DNA from: Lederbergia galactosidilytica
GTDB lineage: Bacteria > Bacillota > Bacilli > Bacillales > Bacillaceae_C
Direction of reading: 5' to 3'
DNA length: 64,000 nucleotides
Assembly: GCF_017873565.1 (NCBI RefSeq)
Contig: NZ_JAGGKH010000004.1
Coordinates: 186,001 to 250,000, forward strand
The position numbers and the translations under genes are program-made. Each line of letters starts with the position of its first letter. The stretch's first letter is position 1. The notes beneath the pieces are model-generated. The model searched no databases. It was not told the DNA's origin and saw only the letters and a program-made list of their open reading frames with translations. This document shows, piece after piece, positions 26,206 to 34,644 of this stretch.

Positions 26206-27741
26206 TTATTTGCCAAAAGTCGACTCCATGCGTTTAATCGGATCATCCTCAATTTCTTCTGACCAATCTAATACTTGTCCGTAGCGGAGAAGTTCTGTTC
26301 GTAGCTCATTATATCGTACTGCTTGTACACCCACTTTGTTTTTTAAAGCAAGTATCGCTGCTAGCCCAGCAGATTGCCCTAATATCATAAAGACAGGTTC
26401 CATACGAATGGCACCATAAGCAATATGGGAACTTGATAAACAAACAGGAACAAGTAAATTCGTGCATTCACTTGACCGCGGGCGAATCGAACGATATGAG
26501 ATAGAAAACGGAGCAGTTGGCACTTGAACATCTCCTTCATTGACACACCGTCCATCTATCACCACTCGGCGACAATTATGGGAATCCATATGATAAGAAG
26601 CAAGGCCAATAGAATCATGAACAGTTGATTGTCCCAAACAATTATGATCTGTCATTACATAATCGGAAATCATCCGTCTTGCTTCACGAATATAAAGTTG
26701 TGGAGGCCAATGACCCGTTTCCATAAATTCATCTTCAGGAAGTCCCCATTCAGCCACTTCCCTGCGAATATTGACTGGCACTTGTTCATCATTTGCGAGA
26801 AAATAAAGAAGACCTAGATTATAATTTACGTGTTTTTGAAAAATTTCCTCACGTCGTTCATAGCTTCCTGCTGGCCAATCATAGTTCATGCCAATATAAT
26901 CAGTCGAGAAAGCACCAAAATTGTTTAAATCAGACTTTCTGTTTGGCAGCATAGTATGGAGCTTCATCACATCCCATATACCCGAGTGAATATATCGTAA
27001 TAACAGTTGATATTGCTCGGCATAGTAATGAACTGGTTTCGGAAAAGGAAGCCGATTTTGGGGGTCGTTCGTAAGACAAATTCGAAAGTTATAAGCTTGA
27101 ATACGGTGATCCCCTTGCCCCTGATAACCTAGTAAGGCTGGATCATTCTCCGTTATTCCCGGTAAGAGCCCACTCTTGGCATCTCCCTCCACTTTATAAG
27201 GATCAATCCATTTTTCAAATTTATGATGGGGAGCGCCAAATTGAATGCCATTATAAATTTCTTTATATGTCGCATTGGCTTCCCTTCCTACATAATAGGA
27301 TATACCCGCCTTTGCTAATAAATCACCTTCATAACTACAATCTATAAAAATATTAGCTTGATAACGAGAACTATCCTCCATCATGATTTCCGTTATCTCC
27401 CCATTTATCTTACATACCTTTTCTAAATGTTGACGATAATATACGGGGATATTATGCTCCTTCACCCATTTATGAAAAACATATTGAGCTGCTTTTGGCT
27501 CGAAATTCCATTGCTTTTCCTTCTGATAATAATAGGCAATCTCTTGATAGAATTCTTTAGCAAGCCCCCCAACAGCCTCTTCTGCACCAAGATCAGTGGC
27601 TCCTAAACCACTAGCTGTCATCCCACCAATTTGTTGACTAAATTCTGCAATCGCTACCGAGTAACCTGCGCGAGCGAGCTGGACAGCCGCTGTAATACCT
27701 GCTGGTGTTCCTCCATAAATTATGACATCCTTTTTAATCAT
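26206..27741 (-). CDS. FAD-dependent oxidoreductase (FAD_oxidored, PF12831-like)
   Basis: This 511-residue protein has a dinucleotide-binding motif at the extreme N-terminus (IIYGGTPAGITAAVQLARAG). QIGGMTASGLGATDLG follows, then a long insert domain and the FAD-binding DCSYEGDLLAKAGI. A C-terminal segment is AIRMEPVFMILGQSAGLAAIL. Proteins of this kind are common in glycan and sugar-acid loci and may oxidise a sugar hydroxyl, but the substrate is unknown. The ATG at 27741 follows AAGG with five bases and puts the Rossmann motif at the usual distance; a GTG at 27810 would add 23 residues unlike the family. It is the last gene of a four-gene operon and is followed by a terminator. Confidence 0.85.
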   Translation of the reverse strand: MIKKDVIIYGGTPAGITAAVQLARAGYSVAIAEFSQQIGGMTASGLGATDLGAEEAVGGLAKEFYQEIAYYYQKEKQWNFEPKAAQYVFHKWVKEHNIPVYYRQHLEKVCKINGEITEIMMEDSSRYQANIFIDCSYEGDLLAKAGISYYVGREANATYKEIYNGIQFGAPHHKFEKWIDPYKVEGDAKSGLLPGITENDPALLGYQGQGDHRIQAYNFRICLTNDPQNRLPFPKPVHYYAEQYQLLLRYIHSGIWDVMKLHTMLPNRKSDLNNFGAFSTDYIGMNYDWPAGSYERREEIFQKHVNYNLGLLYFLANDEQVPVNIRREVAEWGLPEDEFMETGHWPPQLYIREARRMISDYVMTDHNCLGQSTVHDSIGLASYHMDSHNCRRVVIDGRCVNEGDVQVPTAPFSISYRSIRPRSSECTNLLVPVCLSSSHIAYGAIRMEPVFMILGQSAGLAAILALKNKVGVQAVRYNELRTELLRYGQVLDWSEEIEDDPIKRMESTFGK

Positions 27742-27882
27742 TCTTGCCTTCAAGTTTCTAACAGTTGGCACATAATAATGAAGTTGGTCTAACCCCAATA
27801 TCTCCACCACTTTCCCTATTTCGCTACTTTATTTAGGAACAAGCGCCCACATTTAAGGCGCTATAGTATGATCAAAAAATGA

Positions 27883-28890
27883 TTAATAGCGAATTATCTT
27901 TGTTAACGTACTCGTTTTTTTATTACGTAACTGTGCAAATTCTTCTAGTACATCATTAAATGCAATCTCTGTCTTTAACAATGGCTGGACATCGATTCTT
28001 CTTTTATCTACTAATCGAATATATTCGGCAATATTTCTCCCTTCTGTCCAGCGAACAAAACCATACGGATAATCAATCGCTTGCTTCTCATATACTTCAT
28101 CATAACGTCCAGGTCCGCCCGCTCGCGATATAAGCAGCTCTGCCTCTTTTCCGAACATAAGATTTCTTGGAAAGTCAGGTTCCACATCCCCTACAATTAC
28201 GACCTTGCCCTTATTTCGAATCCACTTTAGGCTCTCATAAGTCAGAGGGGATCTCTTCCCACCTGTACAAAGCAAAACGGCATCAGCCCCATGACCGCCT
28301 GTACTCCTAAGGATCTCCTCCTCCATTTGCTCCATACTGGAGAAAGCCCTTATCCCTTTATCATGAGCTAACATTGTTACACGCTCTTCGTATAAATCAC
28401 AAGCAATTACATGATAAGCTGCAGCATTGGCAATCTTAGCAATCATTTGTCCAAGCATCCCTAATCCTACGACTACAATCGTTTCGCCAAATTGCAACTT
28501 AGCAATTCTCAGTGCATGAATCGCAATTGCCCCAATTCCCGCAAGTGCAGCCTCTTTTGCCTCTACAGTTTTCGGGACTTTCGCATACAGAGTACGTGGC
28601 ACAAGCAAATATTCACCATGGTGAACATATGGTGCACCATAACAAGCAACAAGATCACCTTTTTTCACATTATTAATCCCTTCCCCACATTCCACAACTT
28701 CCCCCATTGCACTGTAGCCAAGGGGAACCTCTCGATCAGAACTATTCTCAATCATTCCTAATTCCGTACCTGGGGATATGACAGAATACTTGGTCTTGAC
28801 CAAAATATAAGCCGGTTTGAGTAAAGGAATTTCCCCTTGTGCAATTTCTATTCGTTGATTTTTTGCCACTATTTTACGCACGACGAACAC
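27883..28890 (-). CDS. Zinc-type alcohol dehydrogenase / MDR-family oxidoreductase
   Basis: This is a 335-residue medium-chain dehydrogenase. The N-terminal GroES-like domain contains YSVISPGTELGMIE and EVVECGEGINNVKKGDLVACYG. The nucleotide-binding domain follows with VVVGLGMLGQMIAKIA. The usual catalytic-zinc Cys near the GTE motif is replaced by SPGTEL, as in the subgroup of sugar or secondary-alcohol dehydrogenases that lack a structural zinc site, so metal dependence is uncertain. The GTG at 28890 is used (AGGAG upstream); a GTG three codons later is possible. It lies 18 bases after the DapA-like gene in one operon. Confidence 0.85.
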   Translation of the reverse strand: MFVVRKIVAKNQRIEIAQGEIPLLKPAYILVKTKYSVISPGTELGMIENSSDREVPLGYSAMGEVVECGEGINNVKKGDLVACYGAPYVHHGEYLLVPRTLYAKVPKTVEAKEAALAGIGAIAIHALRIAKLQFGETIVVVGLGMLGQMIAKIANAAAYHVIACDLYEERVTMLAHDKGIRAFSSMEQMEEEILRSTGGHGADAVLLCTGGKRSPLTYESLKWIRNKGKVVIVGDVEPDFPRNLMFGKEAELLISRAGGPGRYDEVYEKQAIDYPYGFVRWTEGRNIAEYIRLVDKRRIDVQPLLKTEIAFNDVLEEFAQLRNKKTSTLTKIIRY

Positions 28891-28908
28891 ACTCTCCTCT
28901 TCTTATAC

Positions 28909-29961
28909 TTAGTCCAACCAATTTTTAAGATGATGTCGTACAAACTCATCATCATTCAGATGCGGATATGCCGCATAGACACGGTCAATTTCCTCAGCTT
29001 GACCGGGACTCAACCTCTCCTTATCTAACAAACATTCATTTCCCTGTAATAGTCCTTGTCTTGTTAAAACTTCATTAATACCGGCTATACAGCCTTTAAA
29101 CTGATTCTTCGCATCAAAGAATGCAGCGTTTGCATCTGTAATCTCCTGGCCTAAGGTCAAAAGCTCACTAGGAATTTCCCCCTGATCTTTTACAGATTGA
29201 ATTTGTTTGAACAATTCAACAGTCTTTTTTGTCCAAACGGCCCAATGCCCAAGCAAACCACCAACGATTGGCTTTTCTACCTTCTTACCGGCCACATCAA
29301 ATCGATATGTTGTTAATAAATCATTCACGATATTATCATCATTTCCAGTATAAATTGCAATTTCTTCGTTCCTCGATGATTGGCAAACAGCACGCACAAC
29401 ATCAAGAGATTGATAACGGTTAAAAGGAGCAATTTTAATCGCATGGATATTTGGTATTTCTGCGAACTCTTTCCAAAACTCATAGGACAACACTCGCCCG
29501 CCAACAGATGGTTGTAAATAAAAACCAAAAATGGGAATGACTTCAGCGATCCTTTCCGTTCTTTTTAGAAGTTCTCCTTCTGAATAGGATGTTAATCCTC
29601 CCATACTTAGCAAACCGAAATCATACCCGATCGCTTTAATAAACTTTGCCTCTTGAATTGCCTGTTCGATTGGACCACTAATTCCCCCGACTTTAATAAA
29701 TATTTCCGATAGTTGAGCTTTTTCAATTTCCTCAATCGCTAAAGACATTACTTTTTCATATAGATTGAACCGAGGATCACGAATTTCGAATTGAGTTGTA
29801 TGAACACCAACCGCCACTCCACCTGCGCCTGATTCGATATAATAACGGGTCAGTGCACGTTGTCTTATCTCATCGAGCTTTCGGTCCTTTGTAAGGGCTA
29901 GAGGGTGAGCAGGAATAACAACTCCATCATGCAGCTTTTCTTTTACTTGTTGATTTAACAT
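28909..29961 (-). CDS. DapA/N-acetylneuraminate lyase-superfamily aldolase or dehydratase
   Basis: This 350-residue TIM-barrel protein has the DHDPS-family layout. IPAHPLALTKDRKLDE is at the N-terminus, GGVAVGVHTTQFEIR follows, then FGFYLQPSVGGRVLSYEFW and the Schiff-base Lys in NIHAIKIAPFNRYQSL, then AIYTGNDD. At 350 residues it is longer than DapA (about 290) and has an extra C-terminal helical part, so it is probably a catabolic keto-deoxy-sugar-acid aldolase or dehydratase rather than lysine biosynthesis. The end of the upstream epimerase gene abuts the start (29961/29962), implying coupling. Confidence 0.85.
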   Translation of the reverse strand: MLNQQVKEKLHDGVVIPAHPLALTKDRKLDEIRQRALTRYYIESGAGGVAVGVHTTQFEIRDPRFNLYEKVMSLAIEEIEKAQLSEIFIKVGGISGPIEQAIQEAKFIKAIGYDFGLLSMGGLTSYSEGELLKRTERIAEVIPIFGFYLQPSVGGRVLSYEFWKEFAEIPNIHAIKIAPFNRYQSLDVVRAVCQSSRNEEIAIYTGNDDNIVNDLLTTYRFDVAGKKVEKPIVGGLLGHWAVWTKKTVELFKQIQSVKDQGEIPSELLTLGQEITDANAAFFDAKNQFKGCIAGINEVLTRQGLLQGNECLLDKERLSPGQAEEIDRVYAAYPHLNDDEFVRHHLKNWLD

Positions 29962-30978
29962 TTAAAAAGCCCCTTTTCGTTCTTGAAAATGTGTCGGCTT
30001 ATCATGGATTTGGCCATTATTCATTAGCCAGATTGAGACCATATCAATCATTTGCTGAATGGAAACTTTTGGATAACCAAATAATTGGTGGGCTTTAGCC
30101 GCATTATTTAATAGTGCTGTTTGTTGCTCCTCATTTTCAAATTGAGGACGCTCGCCAAAGCGCTTTCCAAATTCCTCAGCCAGCCAACGTATTGAAATTG
30201 TCTCTGGCCCTGTTATATTTAAAATTTGTGGTGGTGTTTCACAATGTAGGAGAGAACGAATCGCATATTCATTAGCATCTCCCTGCCAAATGACATTTAC
30301 ATTCCCCATGGCTAAATCAATTTTCTTACCGGCTAATACTTGCTTACCAATCTCTAATACAACTCCGTAGCGCATATCAATCGCATAATTTAAACGAAAG
30401 AATAACATTGGTGTCCCGTTCTTTCGGGAAAAATAAGTTAATATTCGCTCACGTCCTAAACAAGATTGAGCATATTCGCCGATCGGTTCAACCACCTTAT
30501 CCTCCGTACAATCATTGTTCAACACCTTCGTCAATGGGTAAACATTTCCTGTTGAGAAAGCGACCATTTTTGAGGAAGCAAATTTTTCAGCTAATCGGCC
30601 GGGTAAATAGGTATTCATCGCCCAAGTAAAATGTTCATTACCAACCGTGCCAAATTTATTCCCCGCCATATAAATTATATTTTTAACATTCGGTAAAGAC
30701 TGCAGGGCTTGGTCGTCTAACAAATCGACAGCAATGGTTTCGATTCCAAAGTCCTCTAACTCCTTTTTCAAGTTCCCTGACGAAAAGCGCGAAACACCAA
30801 TAACCCGTTTCCCAATTCCAGCTTCATCTATAGCCCTTTTCGCCAATTTAGCTAAAGTTGGACCCATTTTCCCTCCCACACCTAAAATTAAGATGTCTCC
30901 ATCAATATTTCTAATGTCCTGTAGTAATTGTTCTGAAGGCTTTGTCATAAACTCCTCTAATTCTGCAATTGTCTTCAT
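29962..30978 (-). CDS. NAD-dependent epimerase/dehydratase-family protein
   Basis: This 338-residue extended SDR-type protein has a Rossmann motif late in the N-terminus (DILILGVGGKMGPTLAKLA, about 28-46). The FSTGNVYPL segment holds the expected Ser. The Tyr is in GEYAQSCLGRERIL, where the canonical YxxxK reads YxxxC, with Arg residues further on. Catalysis may therefore differ from standard epimerases or use the Arg. It is the first gene of the operon and starts with ATG at 30978. The substrate is unknown, presumably the imported sugar or its oxidised form. Divergent from it is the GGDEF/HTH regulator, with a long dyad between. Confidence 0.82.
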   Translation of the reverse strand: MKTIAELEEFMTKPSEQLLQDIRNIDGDILILGVGGKMGPTLAKLAKRAIDEAGIGKRVIGVSRFSSGNLKKELEDFGIETIAVDLLDDQALQSLPNVKNIIYMAGNKFGTVGNEHFTWAMNTYLPGRLAEKFASSKMVAFSTGNVYPLTKVLNNDCTEDKVVEPIGEYAQSCLGRERILTYFSRKNGTPMLFFRLNYAIDMRYGVVLEIGKQVLAGKKIDLAMGNVNVIWQGDANEYAIRSLLHCETPPQILNITGPETISIRWLAEEFGKRFGERPQFENEEQQTALLNNAAKAHQLFGYPKVSIQQMIDMVSIWLMNNGQIHDKPTHFQERKGAF

Positions 30979-31050
30979 TTAAACACCCCTATCCTATATT
31001 TGTATTGTCCTAATAAATAAACTACTTATTTCGTATTGTATGAATAGACC

Positions 31051-31085
31051 CATTAAAAGACAAGTCTTATAAGTGTCTTTTAATG
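31051..31085. promoter_or_regulatory. Long perfect dyad between redox operon and regulator
   Basis: CATTAAAAGACA and TGTCTTTTAATG (12-bp perfect arms) flank an 11-base spacer AGTCTTATAAG. A close copy lies at 36160-36188 in front of the CUT1 importer. I infer that this is the operator of the regulator at 31198. Confidence 0.7.
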
Positions 31086-31093
31086 AATTATAA

Positions 31094-31107
31094 TAAAAAC
31101 GCTATCA
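31094..31107 (+). promoter_or_regulatory. Near-consensus cre box TAAAAACGCTATCA
   Basis: One mismatch (A for G at position 2) to TGNAANCGNTNNCA, immediately beside the dyad. It suggests CcpA catabolite control of the operon and/or regulator. Confidence 0.45.
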
Positions 31108-31197
31108 ATCTAATGAAACCAGACTTTGACAGCATATAAATAAAAAAGTAATATGGGAGATAAAGAGACAAAAGCGACCTATAAAGGAGTAGAACTC

Positions 31198-32556
31198 ATG
31201 ACAACTCAACACAATGCTTCTTACGATTCTGAGATCCAGATCGGCATTATTGGCCCCCAGCCCCTTATCGAATTAACAAGCGAAACATTAAAATCTTTTC
31301 CAAACTTCCAGCCTCAATTTTATAATTTTAATTCTCTAAACTTTAATTCTGAGGCACTCAAAGATTTAATGAGTCATGTCGATGTTATCTTGTTTACTGA
31401 ATATCATGTATACGAGCTGGCCAAACAACAAGTTGAGTTTAGTATTCCAGTTCATCATGTCCCTCTCATGGGTACTGGTCTTTATCGTTCCTTATTTCTA
31501 TTGCAAAATAGTTATGGATTAAAGGGCCTATCCGTTGATACGGTAGAACTGAAATATGTAGAGCAAATTTTATTAGAGCTTGGTGAACAGGCAAAAGAAA
31601 TATATATCTACAAAAAACATTCCCAAGGGTCAAAGATCCAGAAAATCATTGAATTTCATCGTCAAAACTATCTTACATACGACACGGTTGCCTTGACAGG
31701 TATCCAAGAGGTCGCAGACGGTTTAGCAGAACAAGAAATCCCCTTTGAATGGGTTACACCTACACAACAAGATCTGATTGTTTCTCTTGAACGTGCTCTT
31801 TTAGCAACCGCTACTCGCCGTAACAAAGAGGCACAAATTGTATTTGGGCTAATTAATATCGATAACTTCAAAGGAGTTGTAGAAAGATTCACATCTGAGC
31901 ATGATGTCCAATTATTGAAACTAAATATTCAACAAATGTTACTCGATTATATGAAACAGCTTGATGGCCACCTTATCAACCTAGGAGGAGAGGAATACTC
32001 CTTTATTACAACAAGAGGGATTTTCGAACGAGAAACAAGAGGATATAAATTCATCCCTCTTCTCCAAGATACAAAAAACGAACTTGATATTACTCTTAGC
32101 ATGGGCATTGGCTTCGGCAGGACTGCCGCAGAAGCCGGAAACCATGCCCGGCTAGCCCTTCGTCAATCAAAGGAATTAGGAGGCAATGTTTGCTATATTG
32201 TTCGAGAAGACCGAAGTGTTCTAGGTCCTGTCGATATTACGACCCATACCCAATACGAAAGATATGACTTAGCGATTACAGATGCAGAGCTATTAGAAAG
32301 AGCGGAAAAGGCAGGGATGTCTGCTGCCTATATGACAAAACTAATGGCACGTGTCGCCCGCTATCGAAAGTTTGATTACACCGCTCAAGAATTGGCTTCC
32401 ACTTTAAAGATTACTGTAAGAAGTGCACACAGAATTCTATTGAAATGGATGGATGCAGAATTAGTAGAAATCGTTGGGGAAGAAAAAGTTACACATAAAG
32501 GGCGTCCCCGCCGGATTTATCGACTCAGTTTCATTGACGATGACGAACTCTTTTAA
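31198..32556 (+). CDS. Cytosolic regulator: PrpR_N-like sensor, GGDEF-like domain, C-terminal winged HTH
   Basis: This 452-residue protein has no TM helix. Residues 10-205 resemble the PrpR-type sensory fold (VDVILFTEYHVYELAKQQ; ALTGIQEVADGLAEQEIPFE). Residues 213-335 look like a GGDEF domain: INIDNFK at 219-225 and the active-site loop as LGGEEYSF (263-266 GGEE). ITLSMGIGFGRTAAEAGNHA follows, as in diguanylate cyclases, but the sixth-helix details are degenerate. Residues 365-445 form a winged HTH (TAQELASTLKITVRSAHRIL). The ATG at 31198 follows AAAGGAG; 31153 has none. It is divergent from the redox operon and close to the importer. A shared dyad suggests it controls both. Whether it binds GTP, c-di-GMP or a sugar is open. 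Confidence 0.8.
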   Translation: MTTQHNASYDSEIQIGIIGPQPLIELTSETLKSFPNFQPQFYNFNSLNFNSEALKDLMSHVDVILFTEYHVYELAKQQVEFSIPVHHVPLMGTGLYRSLFLLQNSYGLKGLSVDTVELKYVEQILLELGEQAKEIYIYKKHSQGSKIQKIIEFHRQNYLTYDTVALTGIQEVADGLAEQEIPFEWVTPTQQDLIVSLERALLATATRRNKEAQIVFGLINIDNFKGVVERFTSEHDVQLLKLNIQQMLLDYMKQLDGHLINLGGEEYSFITTRGIFERETRGYKFIPLLQDTKNELDITLSMGIGFGRTAAEAGNHARLALRQSKELGGNVCYIVREDRSVLGPVDITTHTQYERYDLAITDAELLERAEKAGMSAAYMTKLMARVARYRKFDYTAQELASTLKITVRSAHRILLKWMDAELVEIVGEEKVTHKGRPRRIYRLSFIDDDELF

Positions 32557-32561
32557 GAATC

Positions 32562-32587
32562 GGACTGGTGGCCTTCTCCCCCAGTCC
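32562..32587 (+). terminator. Terminator-like hairpin after the GGDEF/HTH regulator
   Basis: GGACTGG and CCAGTCC (7 bp) with a 12-base loop, followed by TTTCC, six bases after the stop. Confidence 0.6.
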
Positions 32588-32781
32588 TTTCCAGAAACTT
32601 TCTGACTAAATTCCCATTCGGTTAAGGGGATTATTCCAACTTTTTTGTAGTGGGTAGATCTCTCTCCATTATGAACATGCGCTTTTCCCTTATTCTAGTA
32701 AATAATGGTTAATAGCTTCTGAATCCTTGAATCGATCATGCCATTGATAAGATCTTACGAATTTATTCCTCTCATCAGTTT

Positions 32782-33588
32782 CTACTTCAACCCTGACATC
32801 TGAATACCTTCTGTAAAATAACGTTGGAAGAAGAGGAATATCAAAAATGTTGGCACAAATGAAATAGCTGATCCTGCCATCTCTATTCCAAAGTTTCCTT
32901 CTTTACCAAGCATAGAAGCTAAACCAAGAGTAATCGGGAACATTTTCTCTTGCGTCAAATAAATTAATGGTTGGAATAAATCATTCCAGTTAGAAATAAA
33001 AGAGAATGTGCCTACAGTTGCTACGACTGGTATTGATAATGGCAATATCACCTTAAAAAAGATTTGAAAGTCATTTGCTCCGTCGATATATGCTGCCTCC
33101 TCAAAATCATTTGGGATCCCTTGAAGGAATTGTCTAACAAGAAATACTCCCATAATACCCCAAAGTTCAGGAATAATTAATGCATTAAATGTATTAATCC
33201 AGCCAAAATCAGAGAACATAATATACTTTGGAATAATTAGCAGTTGTTGTGGAATCATAATGACTGCCATAAAGATCCAGAAGAGAACTTCTCTTCCAGG
33301 AAACTGTTTTTTTGCAAATATATAGCCTAATACTGCACAAAAGACCATTTGACTTATCACAGGGATAATCGTCACGATGACTGAATTCATAATCCAACGT
33401 AAAAAAATACCATCTCTAAATATATAAATATAATTTTTAAGGGTAGGTTGATCAGGAATCCAAAATAACGGATCCATTTGCGCATACTGCGCATCTTTAA
33501 AAGAGCCTAATATCATAATAATAAAGGGTAATAAAAAGCAAGCTCCTAATAGTAATAATGCCGTATATGAAATGATCTTCTTAACCAT
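32782..33588 (-). CDS. CUT1 sugar ABC permease (second subunit, MalG-like)
   Basis: This 268-residue protein has six TM helices and the MalG-type coupling loop EEAAYIDGANDFQIFFKVILP (EAA motif near residue 180). SFISNWNDLFQPLIYLTQEK is typical of this subfamily. It is the last gene of a binding protein - permease - permease operon. No ATPase is encoded here; a shared MsmX-type ATPase elsewhere is usual in Bacillus and is inferred. The ATG start follows AAGGAG at 9 bases. Confidence 0.93.
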   Translation of the reverse strand: MVKKIISYTALLLLGACFLLPFIIMILGSFKDAQYAQMDPLFWIPDQPTLKNYIYIFRDGIFLRWIMNSVIVTIIPVISQMVFCAVLGYIFAKKQFPGREVLFWIFMAVIMIPQQLLIIPKYIMFSDFGWINTFNALIIPELWGIMGVFLVRQFLQGIPNDFEEAAYIDGANDFQIFFKVILPLSIPVVATVGTFSFISNWNDLFQPLIYLTQEKMFPITLGLASMLGKEGNFGIEMAGSAISFVPTFLIFLFFQRYFTEGIQMSGLK

Positions 33589-33619
33589 GGTATAACTCTC
33601 CTTCCAAAAACCTAAGCCA

Positions 33620-34567
33620 TTAATAAATATTTGTTTCTTTCCCTAAATACTTTCTTTGGATAAGTGAAATAATCAAGATGATTATAAATAGAACATAAGA
33701 CAAAACCGATGCATAACTTAAGTTCAAACTTGTAAAACCCTGTTCATATAAATAGTAGACAAGCGTAGTCGTTGAATAATTTGGACCGCCACCTGTAAGT
33801 AAATAGGCTGAATCAAAGATTTGGAAAGAACCGATGGTTGTTGTGATCAATACATAAAAATGAATAGGCTTTAATAGTGGAAAAGTAATACTACGAAAAA
33901 TTCGCAAGGCTGAAGCCCCATCTATTCGAGCAGCTTCATACAATTGTTTTGGAATAGATTGTAAGCCTGCAAAATAGTAGATCATTGTACTCCCACTTAC
34001 TTTGAAAATACTTAATCCTGCCAACACCATTAAGGCTTGATCAGAAGCCGAAAAGAATAGCTGTGGTTTAATTCCAATAAAACTAATTAAATAGTTCACT
34101 AGTCCATCTGGAGTTCCTCTAAATAACCAACCCCAGATTCCAGCGATTATAACGAATGAAGTCACAACAGGTAGAAAAAATATCCCCTTAAAGAAACTAG
34201 CTATTTTTACACCTGAATTAATAATGAGAGCTAAGATTAAACCAAGTGCCATTGTAGGTAATATATAATAGATGGAAAATAGAACAGTATTCCAAATGGC
34301 TTTCCATGCTAATTTATCGGTTAATAAATTCTGCCAATGTTTAAGTCCAACAAATTCTGGATCCCCAATTATTTTCCAATCCATAAAAGTTAAATAGAAA
34401 CTTAATAAAAATGGATACACTTGGAAAATGAGAAAATGGATCATGATAGGGGTCAAGAAAATATAGACGATGGCATTTCTCTTCAGTTCCTTTTTAAGTC
34501 GTTCACCCAATGGAGCCTTTTTCTTCTTTGGAACATATACAGTTTGATTCATCTCAGTATTTTCCAC
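33620..34567 (-). CDS. CUT1 sugar ABC permease (first subunit, MalF-like)
   Basis: This 315-residue permease has six TM helices. The EAA loop reads LYEAARIDGASALRIFRSIT, and a C-terminal LTGGGPNYSTTTLVYYLYEQ is typical of MalF-like CUT1 subunits. The GTG at 34567 is chosen because AAGGTGAGG lies 3-8 bases upstream and the protein then has the usual length. An in-frame ATG at 34645 overlaps the stop of the binding-protein gene but lacks a ribosome site and would add 26 atypical residues. It is paired with the MalG-like gene 31 bases downstream. Confidence 0.9.
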   Translation of the reverse strand: MENTEMNQTVYVPKKKKAPLGERLKKELKRNAIVYIFLTPIMIHFLIFQVYPFLLSFYLTFMDWKIIGDPEFVGLKHWQNLLTDKLAWKAIWNTVLFSIYYILPTMALGLILALIINSGVKIASFFKGIFFLPVVTSFVIIAGIWGWLFRGTPDGLVNYLISFIGIKPQLFFSASDQALMVLAGLSIFKVSGSTMIYYFAGLQSIPKQLYEAARIDGASALRIFRSITFPLLKPIHFYVLITTTIGSFQIFDSAYLLTGGGPNYSTTTLVYYLYEQGFTSLNLSYASVLSYVLFIIILIISLIQRKYLGKETNIY

Positions 34568-34644
34568 TATCCTCACCTTATTTCTTAAAAAGTCAGTAAC
34601 AGAGAGTTTGAGCAATTGCCTCAACCCCCCTGTCAACCTAGCCA

